Source of the DNA: Natrinema salinisoli
Lineage (GTDB): Archaea; Halobacteriota; Halobacteria; Halobacteriales; Natrialbaceae
Direction: 5' to 3'
Assembly (NCBI RefSeq): GCF_020405205.1
Contig: NZ_CP084469.1
Coordinates: 2,232,001 to 2,296,000, forward strand
Length of the DNA: 64,000 nt
This document shows, one piece after another, positions 15,613 through 24,416 of the stretch. Position numbers and translations under genes: made by a program. The notes beneath the pieces are model-generated. The model was not told the origin of the DNA. It saw only the letters and a list, made by a program, of their open reading frames with translations, and did no database searches. The first letter of the stretch is position 1. Every line of letters begins with the position of its first letter.

Positions 15613-15738
15613 ATGGAGTCTCGACTGACGCGGAAACGGGAGAAACGACTGACGGATTACCGCCGTCGCGGCCGCGAGGGAGACACCCCTTCGTACGACG
15701 GGACGATTTCGAACGACTGGGAATCGGGTAGAGGTTGA
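15613..15738 (+). CDS. Possible 41-aa basic small protein
   Basis: A short ORF, MESRLTRKREKRLTDYRRRG and so on, ending TISNDWESGRG. It starts about 30 bp after the palindromic TTATAA that also serves the leader RNA on the opposite strand, so a leaderless divergent transcript is possible. The composition (basic first half, acidic end) is not the usual haloarchaeal acidic pattern and no family is recognised. The remaining bases up to the rtcA stop at 15986 show no other gene. Confidence 0.3.
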   Translation: MESRLTRKREKRLTDYRRRGREGDTPSYDGTISNDWESGRG

Positions 15739-15985
15739 TAGTGATCGTCCCGAACGTGTTAGCTGTCGCGCAACCCGCTGTGCGCGACGGACCGCGATCC
15801 AATCACCCACCTATCAGCGCCCTACCGTGGATTCCGACGATGGGCTCCCCCTCCCCATCGTCGACCCTGTCGCTTTTCGATCCTCGAGATCGTTGCGTCG
15901 AGTGCACCCCAGCAATCGACGAGTCGATGCTCCGTCCAGCGGTCAGGCGGAATCGGTTCGCGCTCGAGGTCGGCGTCTCGCCGGG

Positions 15986-17056
15986 TCACTCCCCGCAACC
16001 GAGCGGCGACGTGACCGAGACGACCGCGGTCTCGCCGTCCCGCTCGAGCTCGACCCCCACCCCAAAGGCCTCGAGCAGTTCACACCGCGTTTTCACGTGA
16101 TCCGTCACACTCGGCACGCGCACCCGGCCGCCCGAAATCGCGAGGAACGCGAGCAGCTGATCGCCCATGTGCCGATCGACCGGGGCAGTCCCCTCGAGAA
16201 ACCGGTTCGCGGCGTCCGCGGCGTCTTCGCCGACGCGCTCGGCCGGTTTCCCGCGCTCGCCGAGGGCGCTGAAGCCGGCGATCCCGGTCCCGTGGTCGAC
16301 GCGGAGCACCAGTGCGGAACCGGGCGAGGGACTGTTTGCAGTCGACTCGCAGCGCTCCGTCAGTTCGAAATCGGAATCCCCGTCCAGTCGCTCGAGTGCC
16401 CCCTCAGCCTGCCGATAGGCGACGTCGCGATCAGCGAGCGACTCCGATTCGGTCGAGTAGAGCCGGAGCCCCTCGAGCGAGCCCCGCTCGAGGAGGTCGA
16501 TCCGCTTGAGGCTCGAGGGGGCGAGCCGAAGCGTCACGGTGCCGCCGCCGTCGGGGTAGAACCCGCGGCGATCGACCTCGCAGGCGGCCTGGATCCCGAA
16601 GCGACGAATCAGCGGGAGTGTGACGTGCCGCAGGTAGTCCAGCGGCGGCGACCACGCGACGTCCGTCCCGCCGCTGACAGTCACCGACAGCGGGGACTCG
16701 AGAATCGACGCCAGCGGCAACAGGGCGTTGCACAGCAGCGTCACGCTGCCGGCGGTCCCGATGTCGATGTCGTAACTGCCGCCCGCGAGTTGCCCGCGAC
16801 CAGTTCCGTCGTCGACGAGTCCCGGTTCGAACACGATCGTCTCCGACCCGAGTTCGGCCCCCGAGACCTCGGCGTCGCACAGTTCGGCCATGGTTTCCAG
16901 TACTGCGAGATGTTGATGGCGTACGCCGGGCGTCGATCGATCGCCGCGGACGTTCGTGAGGCGAACGGGCTCGGTTTCGAAGACCGACAGCGCGAGCGCG
17001 GTTCGGAGGAACTGGCCGCCGGCACTCGAGCCGTCGAGGTCGCGAGGCGTCGTCAT
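15986..17056 (-). CDS. rtcA: RNA 3'-terminal phosphate cyclase
   Basis: A 356-residue RtcA protein. It uses ATP to convert RNA 3'-phosphate ends to 2',3'-cyclic phosphates and acts in RNA repair or processing. The family signature is GGQFLRTALALS near the N-terminus. The mid-protein segment RRGFYPDGGGTV is the RtcA glycine motif, and the catalytic histidine is in APVDRHMGDQLLAFLA (His near residue 306). Length is normal. Monocistronic. Some archaeal members resemble Rcl1, but the conserved active-site His supports the enzyme. Confidence 0.92.
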   Translation of the reverse strand: MTTPRDLDGSSAGGQFLRTALALSVFETEPVRLTNVRGDRSTPGVRHQHLAVLETMAELCDAEVSGAELGSETIVFEPGLVDDGTGRGQLAGGSYDIDIGTAGSVTLLCNALLPLASILESPLSVTVSGGTDVAWSPPLDYLRHVTLPLIRRFGIQAACEVDRRGFYPDGGGTVTLRLAPSSLKRIDLLERGSLEGLRLYSTESESLADRDVAYRQAEGALERLDGDSDFELTERCESTANSPSPGSALVLRVDHGTGIAGFSALGERGKPAERVGEDAADAANRFLEGTAPVDRHMGDQLLAFLAISGGRVRVPSVTDHVKTRCELLEAFGVGVELERDGETAVVSVTSPLGCGE

Positions 17057-17204
17057 GGGGAGGGGTAGCGCCTCGAGTCACCTACCAGTGCCGACGACGG
17101 ATCGCGTCGAGTCGGGTTTCCCTGGAAACGAGCGCCGGTTCGCCCGCGAGCAAATCATCCGCGTCCCACATTTTATGTGTATTCGAAGACGAACAACGGA
17201 ATCA

Positions 17205-17588
17205 ATGGCAGATCTCGTTACAGTATTTCAAGGGATAGAGGGCGCGGAGTTGCGGGTCGTCGCCACGCTCGGATCGCTGGACTACGAGATCGAATTCATA
17301 CGGGACGACATCGAACGAATGTACGACGGGGGGGAGTTCGATCGTGCGTACAGAGACCTCGTCGCGAATCAGGTCTCGGCGGACGACTTCAAACGAGCCG
17401 TCGAGATCGGCGACCTCGAGTGCCAACTGCTGCTCTACGACGAGACGATCGTCTTCCTGTTTCCGTCCTCCCGATACGAGGGTATCTTCGCCTCGTTCGA
17501 TCGGCAAAAGCCGTTCCCGCTGCTGGAAGTCGTAGATCACGCCAGTACCATCCCCCACCTGTCGGATTCCGCGTCCGACGACGACTGA
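17205..17588 (+). CDS. Uncharacterised haloarchaeal protein
   Basis: A 127-residue acidic protein with predicted alpha/beta content: VTVFQGIEGAELRVVATLGS, then YDGGEFDRAYRDLVANQ and LLYDETIVFLFPSSRYEGIF. It looks like a conserved haloarchaeal protein of DUF type, but I do not recognise the family with confidence. The start at 17205 follows a TATA-like TTTTATGTG about 30 bp upstream, consistent with a leaderless transcript. It is divergent from rtcA. Confidence 0.65.
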   Translation: MADLVTVFQGIEGAELRVVATLGSLDYEIEFIRDDIERMYDGGEFDRAYRDLVANQVSADDFKRAVEIGDLECQLLLYDETIVFLFPSSRYEGIFASFDRQKPFPLLEVVDHASTIPHLSDSASDDD

Positions 17589-17741
17589 CACGTCCGTCCA
17601 TCGGACAGATGTTTTGACCCGGATCGACGTCCGCGAGGGCGTCGAGACCCGCCACGAGTCGTCCGTCTCGATTGCCGGTCGGAGCACCGCGGTTTCCGCT
17701 TCGTGAACCTTTTCGGTGTTCGATTGGGGAGTACGACGGAC

Positions 17742-19064
17742 ATGCGACTCTGGCGCGATCCGCTCCGGCGACGATGGCTCCTCTGGGCGACGATGGGGAC
17801 CCTCTTCCTGCTCGTGAACGTCAACCGACTCTCCACCGCCGTCCTCTCCGAGAACCTCATGGCGGCGTTCGGGACGACCGGCGCGCAACTCGGGACGCTC
17901 CACGCCGTCTTCTTCTGGGTGTACGCCGTCATGCAGATTCCGACGGGCGTCCTCGCCGATCGGGTCGGGCCTCGAGTGACCGCCGCGACCGGCGCAGTGG
18001 TGATGAACCTCGGCGTCATCTGGTTCGCGCTCGCGGAGAGTTACCTCACGGCGACGCTCGCTCGCGGGCTCGTCGGGCTCGGCGGGAGCGTGATCTTCGT
18101 CTGTATCCTCCGCTTCTGTGCCAACTGGTATCGCGCCGACGAGTTCGCGACGATGAGCGGCGCGACGTTCGCCGTTGCCGGCTTCGGCGGCGTCTTCGCG
18201 ACGACGCCGCTCGCACTCGGTGTCGACGCGTTCGGCTGGCGGGCGACCGTCGGCTGGATCGGCGTCGTCGGCCTCGTGATGGCCGCCCTCGTGTTCGCGC
18301 TCGTCCGCGACTCGCCGGTCGACGCCGGATTCGAGCGCATCGAGGGCGTCCCCGGACAGGAAACGCTCACGAACGCACAGCTCAGGGGGCACCTCGCGGA
18401 CGTCCTCCGCGATCGCTGGATCTGGGTCGTCAGCGTCATGCTGTTCTGTACGACCGGCGTGAACCTCACCCTGTTCGGACTGTGGGGCGTGCCCTACGTC
18501 GTCCAGACCTACGACGTCTCGGTGACCACCGCCTCCACGCTGACCCTGCTGGGCGGCGTCGGCCTGATGGTCGGCCCGCCCGCGATCGGCTGGCTGTCGG
18601 ACCGCCTCGAGAGCCGCGTCGGGTTGATGGTCGCCGGCGGCGCGTGTTACACCGTCTGTCTCGGCATCATCGCGGTCGTCGGGAACCCGCCACTGCCGGT
18701 CGTCGGCGCCGTGTTCCTGCTCGCCGGCGTGATGCTGGGAACGTTCGTGCTGGGTTACTCGGTCGTCAAGGAACGCCATCCGAGTAGCGCGAGCGGTATC
18801 TCGACGGGGACGGCCAACGGTGCGGCCTTCCTGGGTGCAGCGATCTTCCCGACGGTGATGGGCTGGATCCTCGACACTTACTGGACCGGCGACCTCGTCG
18901 GCGGCGTCCGGGTGTACACGGAGACCGGGTATCGGATCGCGTTCGGGCTCGCCACCGTCGCCGGCGTGATCGCGTTCGTCTGTACGCTCTGGCTCTATCG
19001 ACACGAGGGCGCGGCGACTACGGAGTCGGACGGAGCGAGTCTCGACGGAGTAAGCGGCGAGTAA
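17742..19064 (+). CDS. Major facilitator superfamily transporter
   Basis: A 440-residue membrane carrier with twelve predicted TM segments. The MFS loop 2-3 motif appears as ADRVGPRVTAATGA (about 74-87), and the second-half equivalent as SDRLESRVGLMVAGG (about 286-300). The hydrophobic stretches are even and the central loop (about 190-225) is charged, as expected. It resembles the hexuronate/sugar-phosphate or nitrate-like MFS groups, but the substrate cannot be read. An in-frame Met at 17703 would add 13 residues; the ATG at 17742 directly precedes the first basic cluster and TM1. Confidence 0.85.
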   Translation: MRLWRDPLRRRWLLWATMGTLFLLVNVNRLSTAVLSENLMAAFGTTGAQLGTLHAVFFWVYAVMQIPTGVLADRVGPRVTAATGAVVMNLGVIWFALAESYLTATLARGLVGLGGSVIFVCILRFCANWYRADEFATMSGATFAVAGFGGVFATTPLALGVDAFGWRATVGWIGVVGLVMAALVFALVRDSPVDAGFERIEGVPGQETLTNAQLRGHLADVLRDRWIWVVSVMLFCTTGVNLTLFGLWGVPYVVQTYDVSVTTASTLTLLGGVGLMVGPPAIGWLSDRLESRVGLMVAGGACYTVCLGIIAVVGNPPLPVVGAVFLLAGVMLGTFVLGYSVVKERHPSSASGISTGTANGAAFLGAAIFPTVMGWILDTYWTGDLVGGVRVYTETGYRIAFGLATVAGVIAFVCTLWLYRHEGAATTESDGASLDGVSGE

Positions 19065-19114
19065 CGACCGCCACCGACCACCTGTCCGCGAGCCCGACGG
19101 GCTCTCGAGGGGTT

Positions 19115-21292
19115 CTACCCGCCGTGTCCGGGGTAATCCCGCTCGAACCGGTCCTCGATCTCGCGTTCGTCGAACCGGACGATCACCGGGCGCCCGTGCG
19201 GGCAGGAGTAGGGATTTTCGCAGTCATCGAGCGCCTCGAGCAGGTCGACGACCGATCCCTCGGTCAGCGACGTGTTCCCGGTGATCGACGGATAGCAGGC
19301 CAGATCCCCGAGGAACTCGTCCGCCATCGCGTCGACCGTCTCGGCACCCGCCTCGCGATCGCCGGCGACGAACGACGCGAGGACGTCCCGTAGCCGGTCG
19401 GGCTCGAGAGTTTCCTCGAGGACCGCGGGGACGGTCGTCACGGAGACGGTGCGGTCGTCGACCCGATCGGCGTAGAAGCCCAGCCGCGAGAGCGCCTCGC
19501 TGTAGTGGTCGAAGGCTTCGGCTTCGGCTGCGGTCAGCTCGAGTTCGACGGGCTCCGCGAGCGCCTGTGCGGTCGGATCGTCGGCGAAGGCCTCCTGCAG
19601 GCGCTCGTAGTTGACCCGCTCGTCGGCGGCGTGCTGGTCGATCAGGACGAGCCCGTCGGGCGTCTCGCAGACCAGATAGGTGTCGTGTAGCTGGCCGAGT
19701 ACTCGGAGCGAGGGCAACGAGTCGAACTCCGATTGCTCGCCCGTGGCGGCCTCGCCGGTCAGCGTCCGCTGTTCGGACGCGGCGTCGAACTTCCGCGTGG
19801 CGTCGCGGTCGGAGTCACGATCCGCACTCGCGGCGCGGGTCCGGCCTGAATCGGTTCGAGTCGTCTCACGCTGGCCCAAGTCCGGTCCCCTCTCCGTCGC
19901 GTTCGTCGCCGTCTCGTCCGGGCTACCCGAGGACGACTGCGCACTCGAGGTGCGGTCGGTCCCAGCGGTGTCAGGGCCGCTCGAATCGACCCCGCCTTCC
20001 GCGCTCGCACTCGCGGGATCGCCGGTCGGCGGCGCGTCGTCGGTCCCGCGGTCCGGCTGCGAATCGACAGCCGTGCTCCCGTCGTCGGCCGATTCGTCGG
20101 CCGGTGACGCGGACTCGGTACTGCGCTCGAGCGTAGTCGATTCCACGTCGACCGAATCGGACTCCCGCTCGGTTCCCCGAGTATCGCCGGGATCCACTCG
20201 AGCCTCGCCCGGTGCCGACCGACCGCGAGGCGCTCGCGATCGGAGCAGGCCGTGCTCGAGTAAGGCGTGCTCGACCGCGGCGTCGACCTGCCGGCGGACC
20301 GCGTCGTCGTCGTCGAACCGCACCTCCCGCTTGCGCGGGTGGACGTTCACGTCGACCGCGTCGCCGGGGACCTCGAGGAAGAGGGTGACGAAGGGGTAGC
20401 GGTCGCCGCCGAGTTGGGTCCCGTACGCGCCCATGATCCCCTCGCGGACGGCGTCGGCGGTCACGGCCCGGCCGTTGACGTACGTTGCGAGGTAGTCCCG
20501 ACTCGAGCGGTTGGTCTCGGGATGGGAGACGAGTCCGGAGACGGACTCGAGGGGGCCCGGCGGGAGTTCGTCGCCGTCCGCGTCGACGGATATCATGGCG
20601 GCTGCGACCTCGCGGCCGTAGACTGACAGGACGGCGGCCTGGAGGTCACCTTGCCCCGTCGTCGAAAAGACCTCGCGGCCGTCGTGGGTCAGCGTGACCG
20701 CGACGTCGGGGTTCGCGAGCGCGTAGCGCGTGACGACGCGGTTGACGTGGGCGAACTCCGTCGCCGTCGTCTTGAGGAACTTCCGGCGGGCCGGCGTGTT
20801 GTAGAAGAGGTCCTCGATCTCGACGGTCGTCCCCTCCGGACAGCCCGTCGGCTCGACGGAGACGACGTCACCGCCCTCGTAGACGAGTTCCGTCCCCGCA
20901 CCGTCCGCCCCGCGGGGCCGCGAGCGAATCGTCAGTTTCGACACCGAGCCGATGGTGTGCAACGCTTCGCCCCGGAATCCGAGCGTCGCGACGCCCGACT
21001 CGAGGTCCGCGAGCCCGTCGATCTTGCTCGTCGTGTGCTCGCGGACGGCCGCTCGGACGTCGGCCTCGGACATCCCCTCACCGTCGTCGGCGACGCGAAT
21101 CAGCTCCGTGCCGCCCGCCTCGACGGTGACGTCGACGCTCGAGGCATCGGCGTCGAGACTGTTCTCGACGAGTTCCTTCACCGCGCTGGCGGGTCGCTCG
21201 ACGACCTCGCCGGCGGCGATGCGGGCGACGGTGTCCTCGTCTAACTGGTGGATGTCGGTGTCGTGCTGGGATGGGGTACTCTCGTCACTCAT
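19115..21292 (-). CDS. mutL: DNA mismatch repair protein MutL
   Basis: A 725-residue MutL. The N-terminal GHKL ATPase has ELVENSLDADASSV, DDGEGMSEAD and GFRGEALHTIGSVS. The transducer domain follows to about residue 335. An Asp/Ser/Thr-rich low-complexity linker runs to about 520. The C-terminal dimerisation/endonuclease domain carries DQHAADERVNYE, a match to the DQHA-x2-E-x4-E nicking motif near residue 550, and CPHGRP near the end. It is therefore of the endonuclease type, as in methyl-independent mismatch repair. Its partner mutS lies at 24417-27113 on the same strand, separated by an SDR gene and a sensor kinase. Confidence 0.95.
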   Translation of the reverse strand: MSDESTPSQHDTDIHQLDEDTVARIAAGEVVERPASAVKELVENSLDADASSVDVTVEAGGTELIRVADDGEGMSEADVRAAVREHTTSKIDGLADLESGVATLGFRGEALHTIGSVSKLTIRSRPRGADGAGTELVYEGGDVVSVEPTGCPEGTTVEIEDLFYNTPARRKFLKTTATEFAHVNRVVTRYALANPDVAVTLTHDGREVFSTTGQGDLQAAVLSVYGREVAAAMISVDADGDELPPGPLESVSGLVSHPETNRSSRDYLATYVNGRAVTADAVREGIMGAYGTQLGGDRYPFVTLFLEVPGDAVDVNVHPRKREVRFDDDDAVRRQVDAAVEHALLEHGLLRSRAPRGRSAPGEARVDPGDTRGTERESDSVDVESTTLERSTESASPADESADDGSTAVDSQPDRGTDDAPPTGDPASASAEGGVDSSGPDTAGTDRTSSAQSSSGSPDETATNATERGPDLGQRETTRTDSGRTRAASADRDSDRDATRKFDAASEQRTLTGEAATGEQSEFDSLPSLRVLGQLHDTYLVCETPDGLVLIDQHAADERVNYERLQEAFADDPTAQALAEPVELELTAAEAEAFDHYSEALSRLGFYADRVDDRTVSVTTVPAVLEETLEPDRLRDVLASFVAGDREAGAETVDAMADEFLGDLACYPSITGNTSLTEGSVVDLLEALDDCENPYSCPHGRPVIVRFDEREIEDRFERDYPGHGG

Positions 21293-21431
21293 AGTGGGAT
21301 GGCGTCGGCACGAGAACCCGCCCCGACGCGCCTGATGTGCTACGTCCCTGTAGCGATGGCGGCTGGTTAGGTCTTACGTCCCGGATAGCGACGTCGACCG
21401 TCACAAAAGCGATGGGGCGATAGTCGATCGC

Positions 21432-22232
21432 TCAGTCCTCGAGGCCGAGATCCTGCGACATCGAGTTGCCGGCCCGCGGGACGCCCTTGGCGGTCACCGT
21501 CTCGCCGTTCATGAAGGAGGCGGCGGGACTGGCGAGGAACTGAGCGAGATCCGCGATCTCCGCGGCGTGACCGATCCGGCGGTCGGTCTCCTCGCGGGAC
21601 GGCATGTCCTCGCTGTCGATGCCGAGCGTCTCCGCGACGCCGGGCGTCTGGATGAGTCCCGGGGCGATACAGTTGACGCGGATTCCGTCCTCGGCCCACT
21701 CGACGGCGAGCGTCTCGGTGAGGCGGATGATCGCCGCCTTCGACGCGCCGTAGTGGCTCTCGCCGGGCGCGGCGTGCTGGCCGTTGACGCTCGAGAGGTT
21801 GATGATGACGCCGCCGTCGCCCTCGCGCATGACTTCGCCGGCGAGTTGCGTGCAGTGGACGGTGCTGTTGAGGTTGAGGTCGACGATGGTCTGCCAGCCG
21901 TTGGCCGAGATGTCCTCGAACGGCGCGACGAACTCCCCGCCGGCGTTGTTCACGAGGATGTCGACGTCGCCGAACTCGTCGACCGTCTCGTCGACGAGGT
22001 TCTGAACCTGATCGCGCTCGCGGACGTTACACTCAACGGCGAGCGCCTCGCCCGCGTCGTCGTCCTCGTTGATCCCGTCGGCGACCGGCCCCACGCGGTC
22101 CATCGAACGGGAACAGATCGCGACGTTCGCACCGCTCGCCGCGAGCGTCTCCGCGATCGCCTGGCCGATTCCCTGACTCGCACCCGTTACGATAGCGGTC
22201 CTGTCGGAAACGTCGAAGTCCGGTTCGTGCAT
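21432..22232 (-). CDS. Short-chain dehydrogenase/reductase
   Basis: A 266-residue classical SDR oxidoreductase. The nucleotide-binding motif is TGASQGIG (residues 16-23), the structural motif NNAG near residue 92, and the catalytic motif YGASK near 161-165 with Ser about 14 residues earlier. It uses NAD(P)(H); the substrate (sugar, acyl or alcohol) is not predictable. The C-terminus (SPAASFMNGETVTAKGVPRAG) is typical of the FabG/glucose-dehydrogenase group. It lies between mutL and the LOV kinase on the same strand, with 130-140 bp gaps on each side. Confidence 0.88.
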   Translation of the reverse strand: MHEPDFDVSDRTAIVTGASQGIGQAIAETLAASGANVAICSRSMDRVGPVADGINEDDDAGEALAVECNVRERDQVQNLVDETVDEFGDVDILVNNAGGEFVAPFEDISANGWQTIVDLNLNSTVHCTQLAGEVMREGDGGVIINLSSVNGQHAAPGESHYGASKAAIIRLTETLAVEWAEDGIRVNCIAPGLIQTPGVAETLGIDSEDMPSREETDRRIGHAAEIADLAQFLASPAASFMNGETVTAKGVPRAGNSMSQDLGLED

Positions 22233-22365
22233 CGTGTTAACTGGTCGCCTACCGAACCATAGTTGTATCGATCCGACACGTCCGCCCTCGGCCGATCACG
22301 GACCCCGTCGGATCGGTAGCCGTCGCTCGAAAGATCGACGCTCGACACCCGTTCGACGGTCACGC

Positions 22366-24324
22366 TCACCCGCGGTCGTCGGTTCGGGGTAGCTCGAGGC
22401 GGACCGTAGTTCCGTCCGACCCGGTTTCCTCGACGGTGACCGTGCCCCGCGAGAGGGTCACGATCCAGTAGACGAGCCAGAGTCCCATTCCGAGGCCGTG
22501 ATAGAGGGGCTCGACGGACTGATCGCCGGTGAGAATCCGCGCCTCCTCCTCGGGGATGCCGGGGCCGTCGTCGATGATCCGTATCCGGACGGTATCGGGC
22601 CCACGGTCCACCCGAACCGCGACCGTCGCCGGCGATCGATCGCTGTAGGCGAGTCCGTTCTCGACGAGTTCCCGGATCGCCGTTTCGATGTCGGGAATCG
22701 CCGAAACCGTCGCCCTCGACTCTCCCTCGAGCGTGACCTCGGCGTCGGGGAAGTCCGTCCCGACGGTTCGAATCAATCGGCGGCAGAGCGGCTCGATCTC
22801 GATCGGTTTGGTGGAGGGACGCTCGCTCAACAGGCGAACGATCGCTCGGTGTTTATCCGTGAATCCGAGGAGTTGGTCCGCCTCCTCGATGATCGTCTCC
22901 GCGGCAGCTTCGGTGGCACTCGGCTCCTCGAGGAGTTGCTCGGCGGTCCCCCGGATGATACTCATCTGGTTGGACAGGTTGTGACGCAGAACCCGATGTA
23001 ACACCCGGAGTTGCCGGGTCGCTTCCTTTCGTTCGGTGACGTCCTGCTGGAAGCCGACGAAATTCGTCACGTCGCCGTCGTCGTTCGCGACCGGCGCGAT
23101 CGTGACGCGATTCCAGAATTCGCTCCCGTCACTCCGGTAGTTGCGGAGTTCGACCGTGCTCGGCCGTTCGGCCTCGATCGCCGCACGCAGCTCGTCGACC
23201 GGTTCGGGTTCGGTTCGGTCCCCCTGGAGAAACCGACAGTTTCGACCGAGGACGTCTTCGCGCGCATAGCCCGTTAGCTGTTCGAACTGTTCGTTCGCGT
23301 AGATGAGGGGATTGTCGTCGTCGGGCGCACTGAGGGTGATCCCGATCGGGGCCTCGTCGATCGCTCGGTTCTTTAACTCGAGTTCCTCCTGACGCTCCGT
23401 TCGGTCGGTGACGTCGCGAACGATCCAGAGCCGGCCGTACTGTTCGTCGTCGTCGCCCCGAACCGGCGTCGAATACACCTCGAACACCCGACCGTCCTCG
23501 AGGACGACCTCGTCGTGACTGGTTTCCGCGGCGTGATCGACCAGGTTCCCGTCCGGCGTGAGCACCGTTTCCGGCTCCGAGAGCTGCGGGCGGATGTGCT
23601 CGAACACCTCCCCGTCACAGGACCCCTCGAGAGCGTCTCGCGGGAGGTCCCACAGGTCGCGGAACTTCGAGTTCCACGAGAGCACGTCCCCGTCGTCGCC
23701 GACGACGAGGACCCCCTCCGGCATCGCTTCCTGCTGGGCCTCGAGCAGCGACTGTCTGAACTCGAGTTCCCGCCGCCGTTCGGCGCGGCGGTGATTCCGC
23801 AAGGCCCGGTGAACGACGTCCGCGACGTCGCCGGCGAACTGGATTTCGGCGTCGGTCCACTCGCGGCACTCTCCGAGCTGTTCGTGACAGACCATTCCGA
23901 TCACGTCGCCGTCGGCTCGGAGCGTCGCGTCCAGGAGCGAATCGATCCCCGCGGGCTCGAGGTAGTCGGACTCCAGTTCCTCCGTTCGCGGATCCGAACA
24001 CGCGTCGACGGCGCTGATCGATCGATGCGTTCGGAGCGCCTCGAAATACGTCGGATACTCGGCGGCGTGGAGCTCCGTCCCGGCAGTGTGGTCGTCCGTC
24101 CGACTGTCGTACCGATCGACGCAGCGGACGTGATCGCCGTCGTCGTCGAAGAGCCAGATACTGGCGAACGTGCAGCCGACCGTTCGGGCGGCCGTTTCCG
24201 TAATCGAACGCACCGCGTCGTCGAAGTCCCCGTCGACGACAGTCTCGTCTCGCATGAGGTCGAGGACCGCCTCGTGGTGGCGGTGATCCCGCTGCCGGTC
24301 GCCGTCCTCGTTCTCGACTGTCAT
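22366..24324 (-). CDS. GAF-PAS-LOV sensor histidine kinase
   Basis: A 652-residue soluble kinase. Residues about 20-175 form a GAF domain (IWLFDDDGDHVRCVDRYDS) and 195-310 a PAS domain. Residues 325-440 form a PAS domain of the LOV type: GRNCRFLQGD (Cys near residue 362) is the flavin-adduct motif of blue-light LOV sensors. The kinase part has the phospho-acceptor in HRVLRHNLSNQMSI (about 445), an N-box (IRELVENGLAYSD), G1 (DDGPGIP) and G2 (HGLGMGLWLVYW). No TM segments are present. The start at 24324 is preferred; an in-frame Met at 24393 adds 23 unremarkable residues. It lies directly downstream of mutS (93 bp). Confidence 0.88.
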   Translation of the reverse strand: MTVENEDGDRQRDHRHHEAVLDLMRDETVVDGDFDDAVRSITETAARTVGCTFASIWLFDDDGDHVRCVDRYDSRTDDHTAGTELHAAEYPTYFEALRTHRSISAVDACSDPRTEELESDYLEPAGIDSLLDATLRADGDVIGMVCHEQLGECREWTDAEIQFAGDVADVVHRALRNHRRAERRRELEFRQSLLEAQQEAMPEGVLVVGDDGDVLSWNSKFRDLWDLPRDALEGSCDGEVFEHIRPQLSEPETVLTPDGNLVDHAAETSHDEVVLEDGRVFEVYSTPVRGDDDEQYGRLWIVRDVTDRTERQEELELKNRAIDEAPIGITLSAPDDDNPLIYANEQFEQLTGYAREDVLGRNCRFLQGDRTEPEPVDELRAAIEAERPSTVELRNYRSDGSEFWNRVTIAPVANDDGDVTNFVGFQQDVTERKEATRQLRVLHRVLRHNLSNQMSIIRGTAEQLLEEPSATEAAAETIIEEADQLLGFTDKHRAIVRLLSERPSTKPIEIEPLCRRLIRTVGTDFPDAEVTLEGESRATVSAIPDIETAIRELVENGLAYSDRSPATVAVRVDRGPDTVRIRIIDDGPGIPEEEARILTGDQSVEPLYHGLGMGLWLVYWIVTLSRGTVTVEETGSDGTTVRLELPRTDDRG

Positions 24325-24416
24325 CGAATCATCCCATGTTTCGTATCGGATGGAAAGAACCTTCGGGCCGGTCTGACCTCGAGTCGATGTCATCGAACGT
24401 CCCGTCTCGGCGGCCG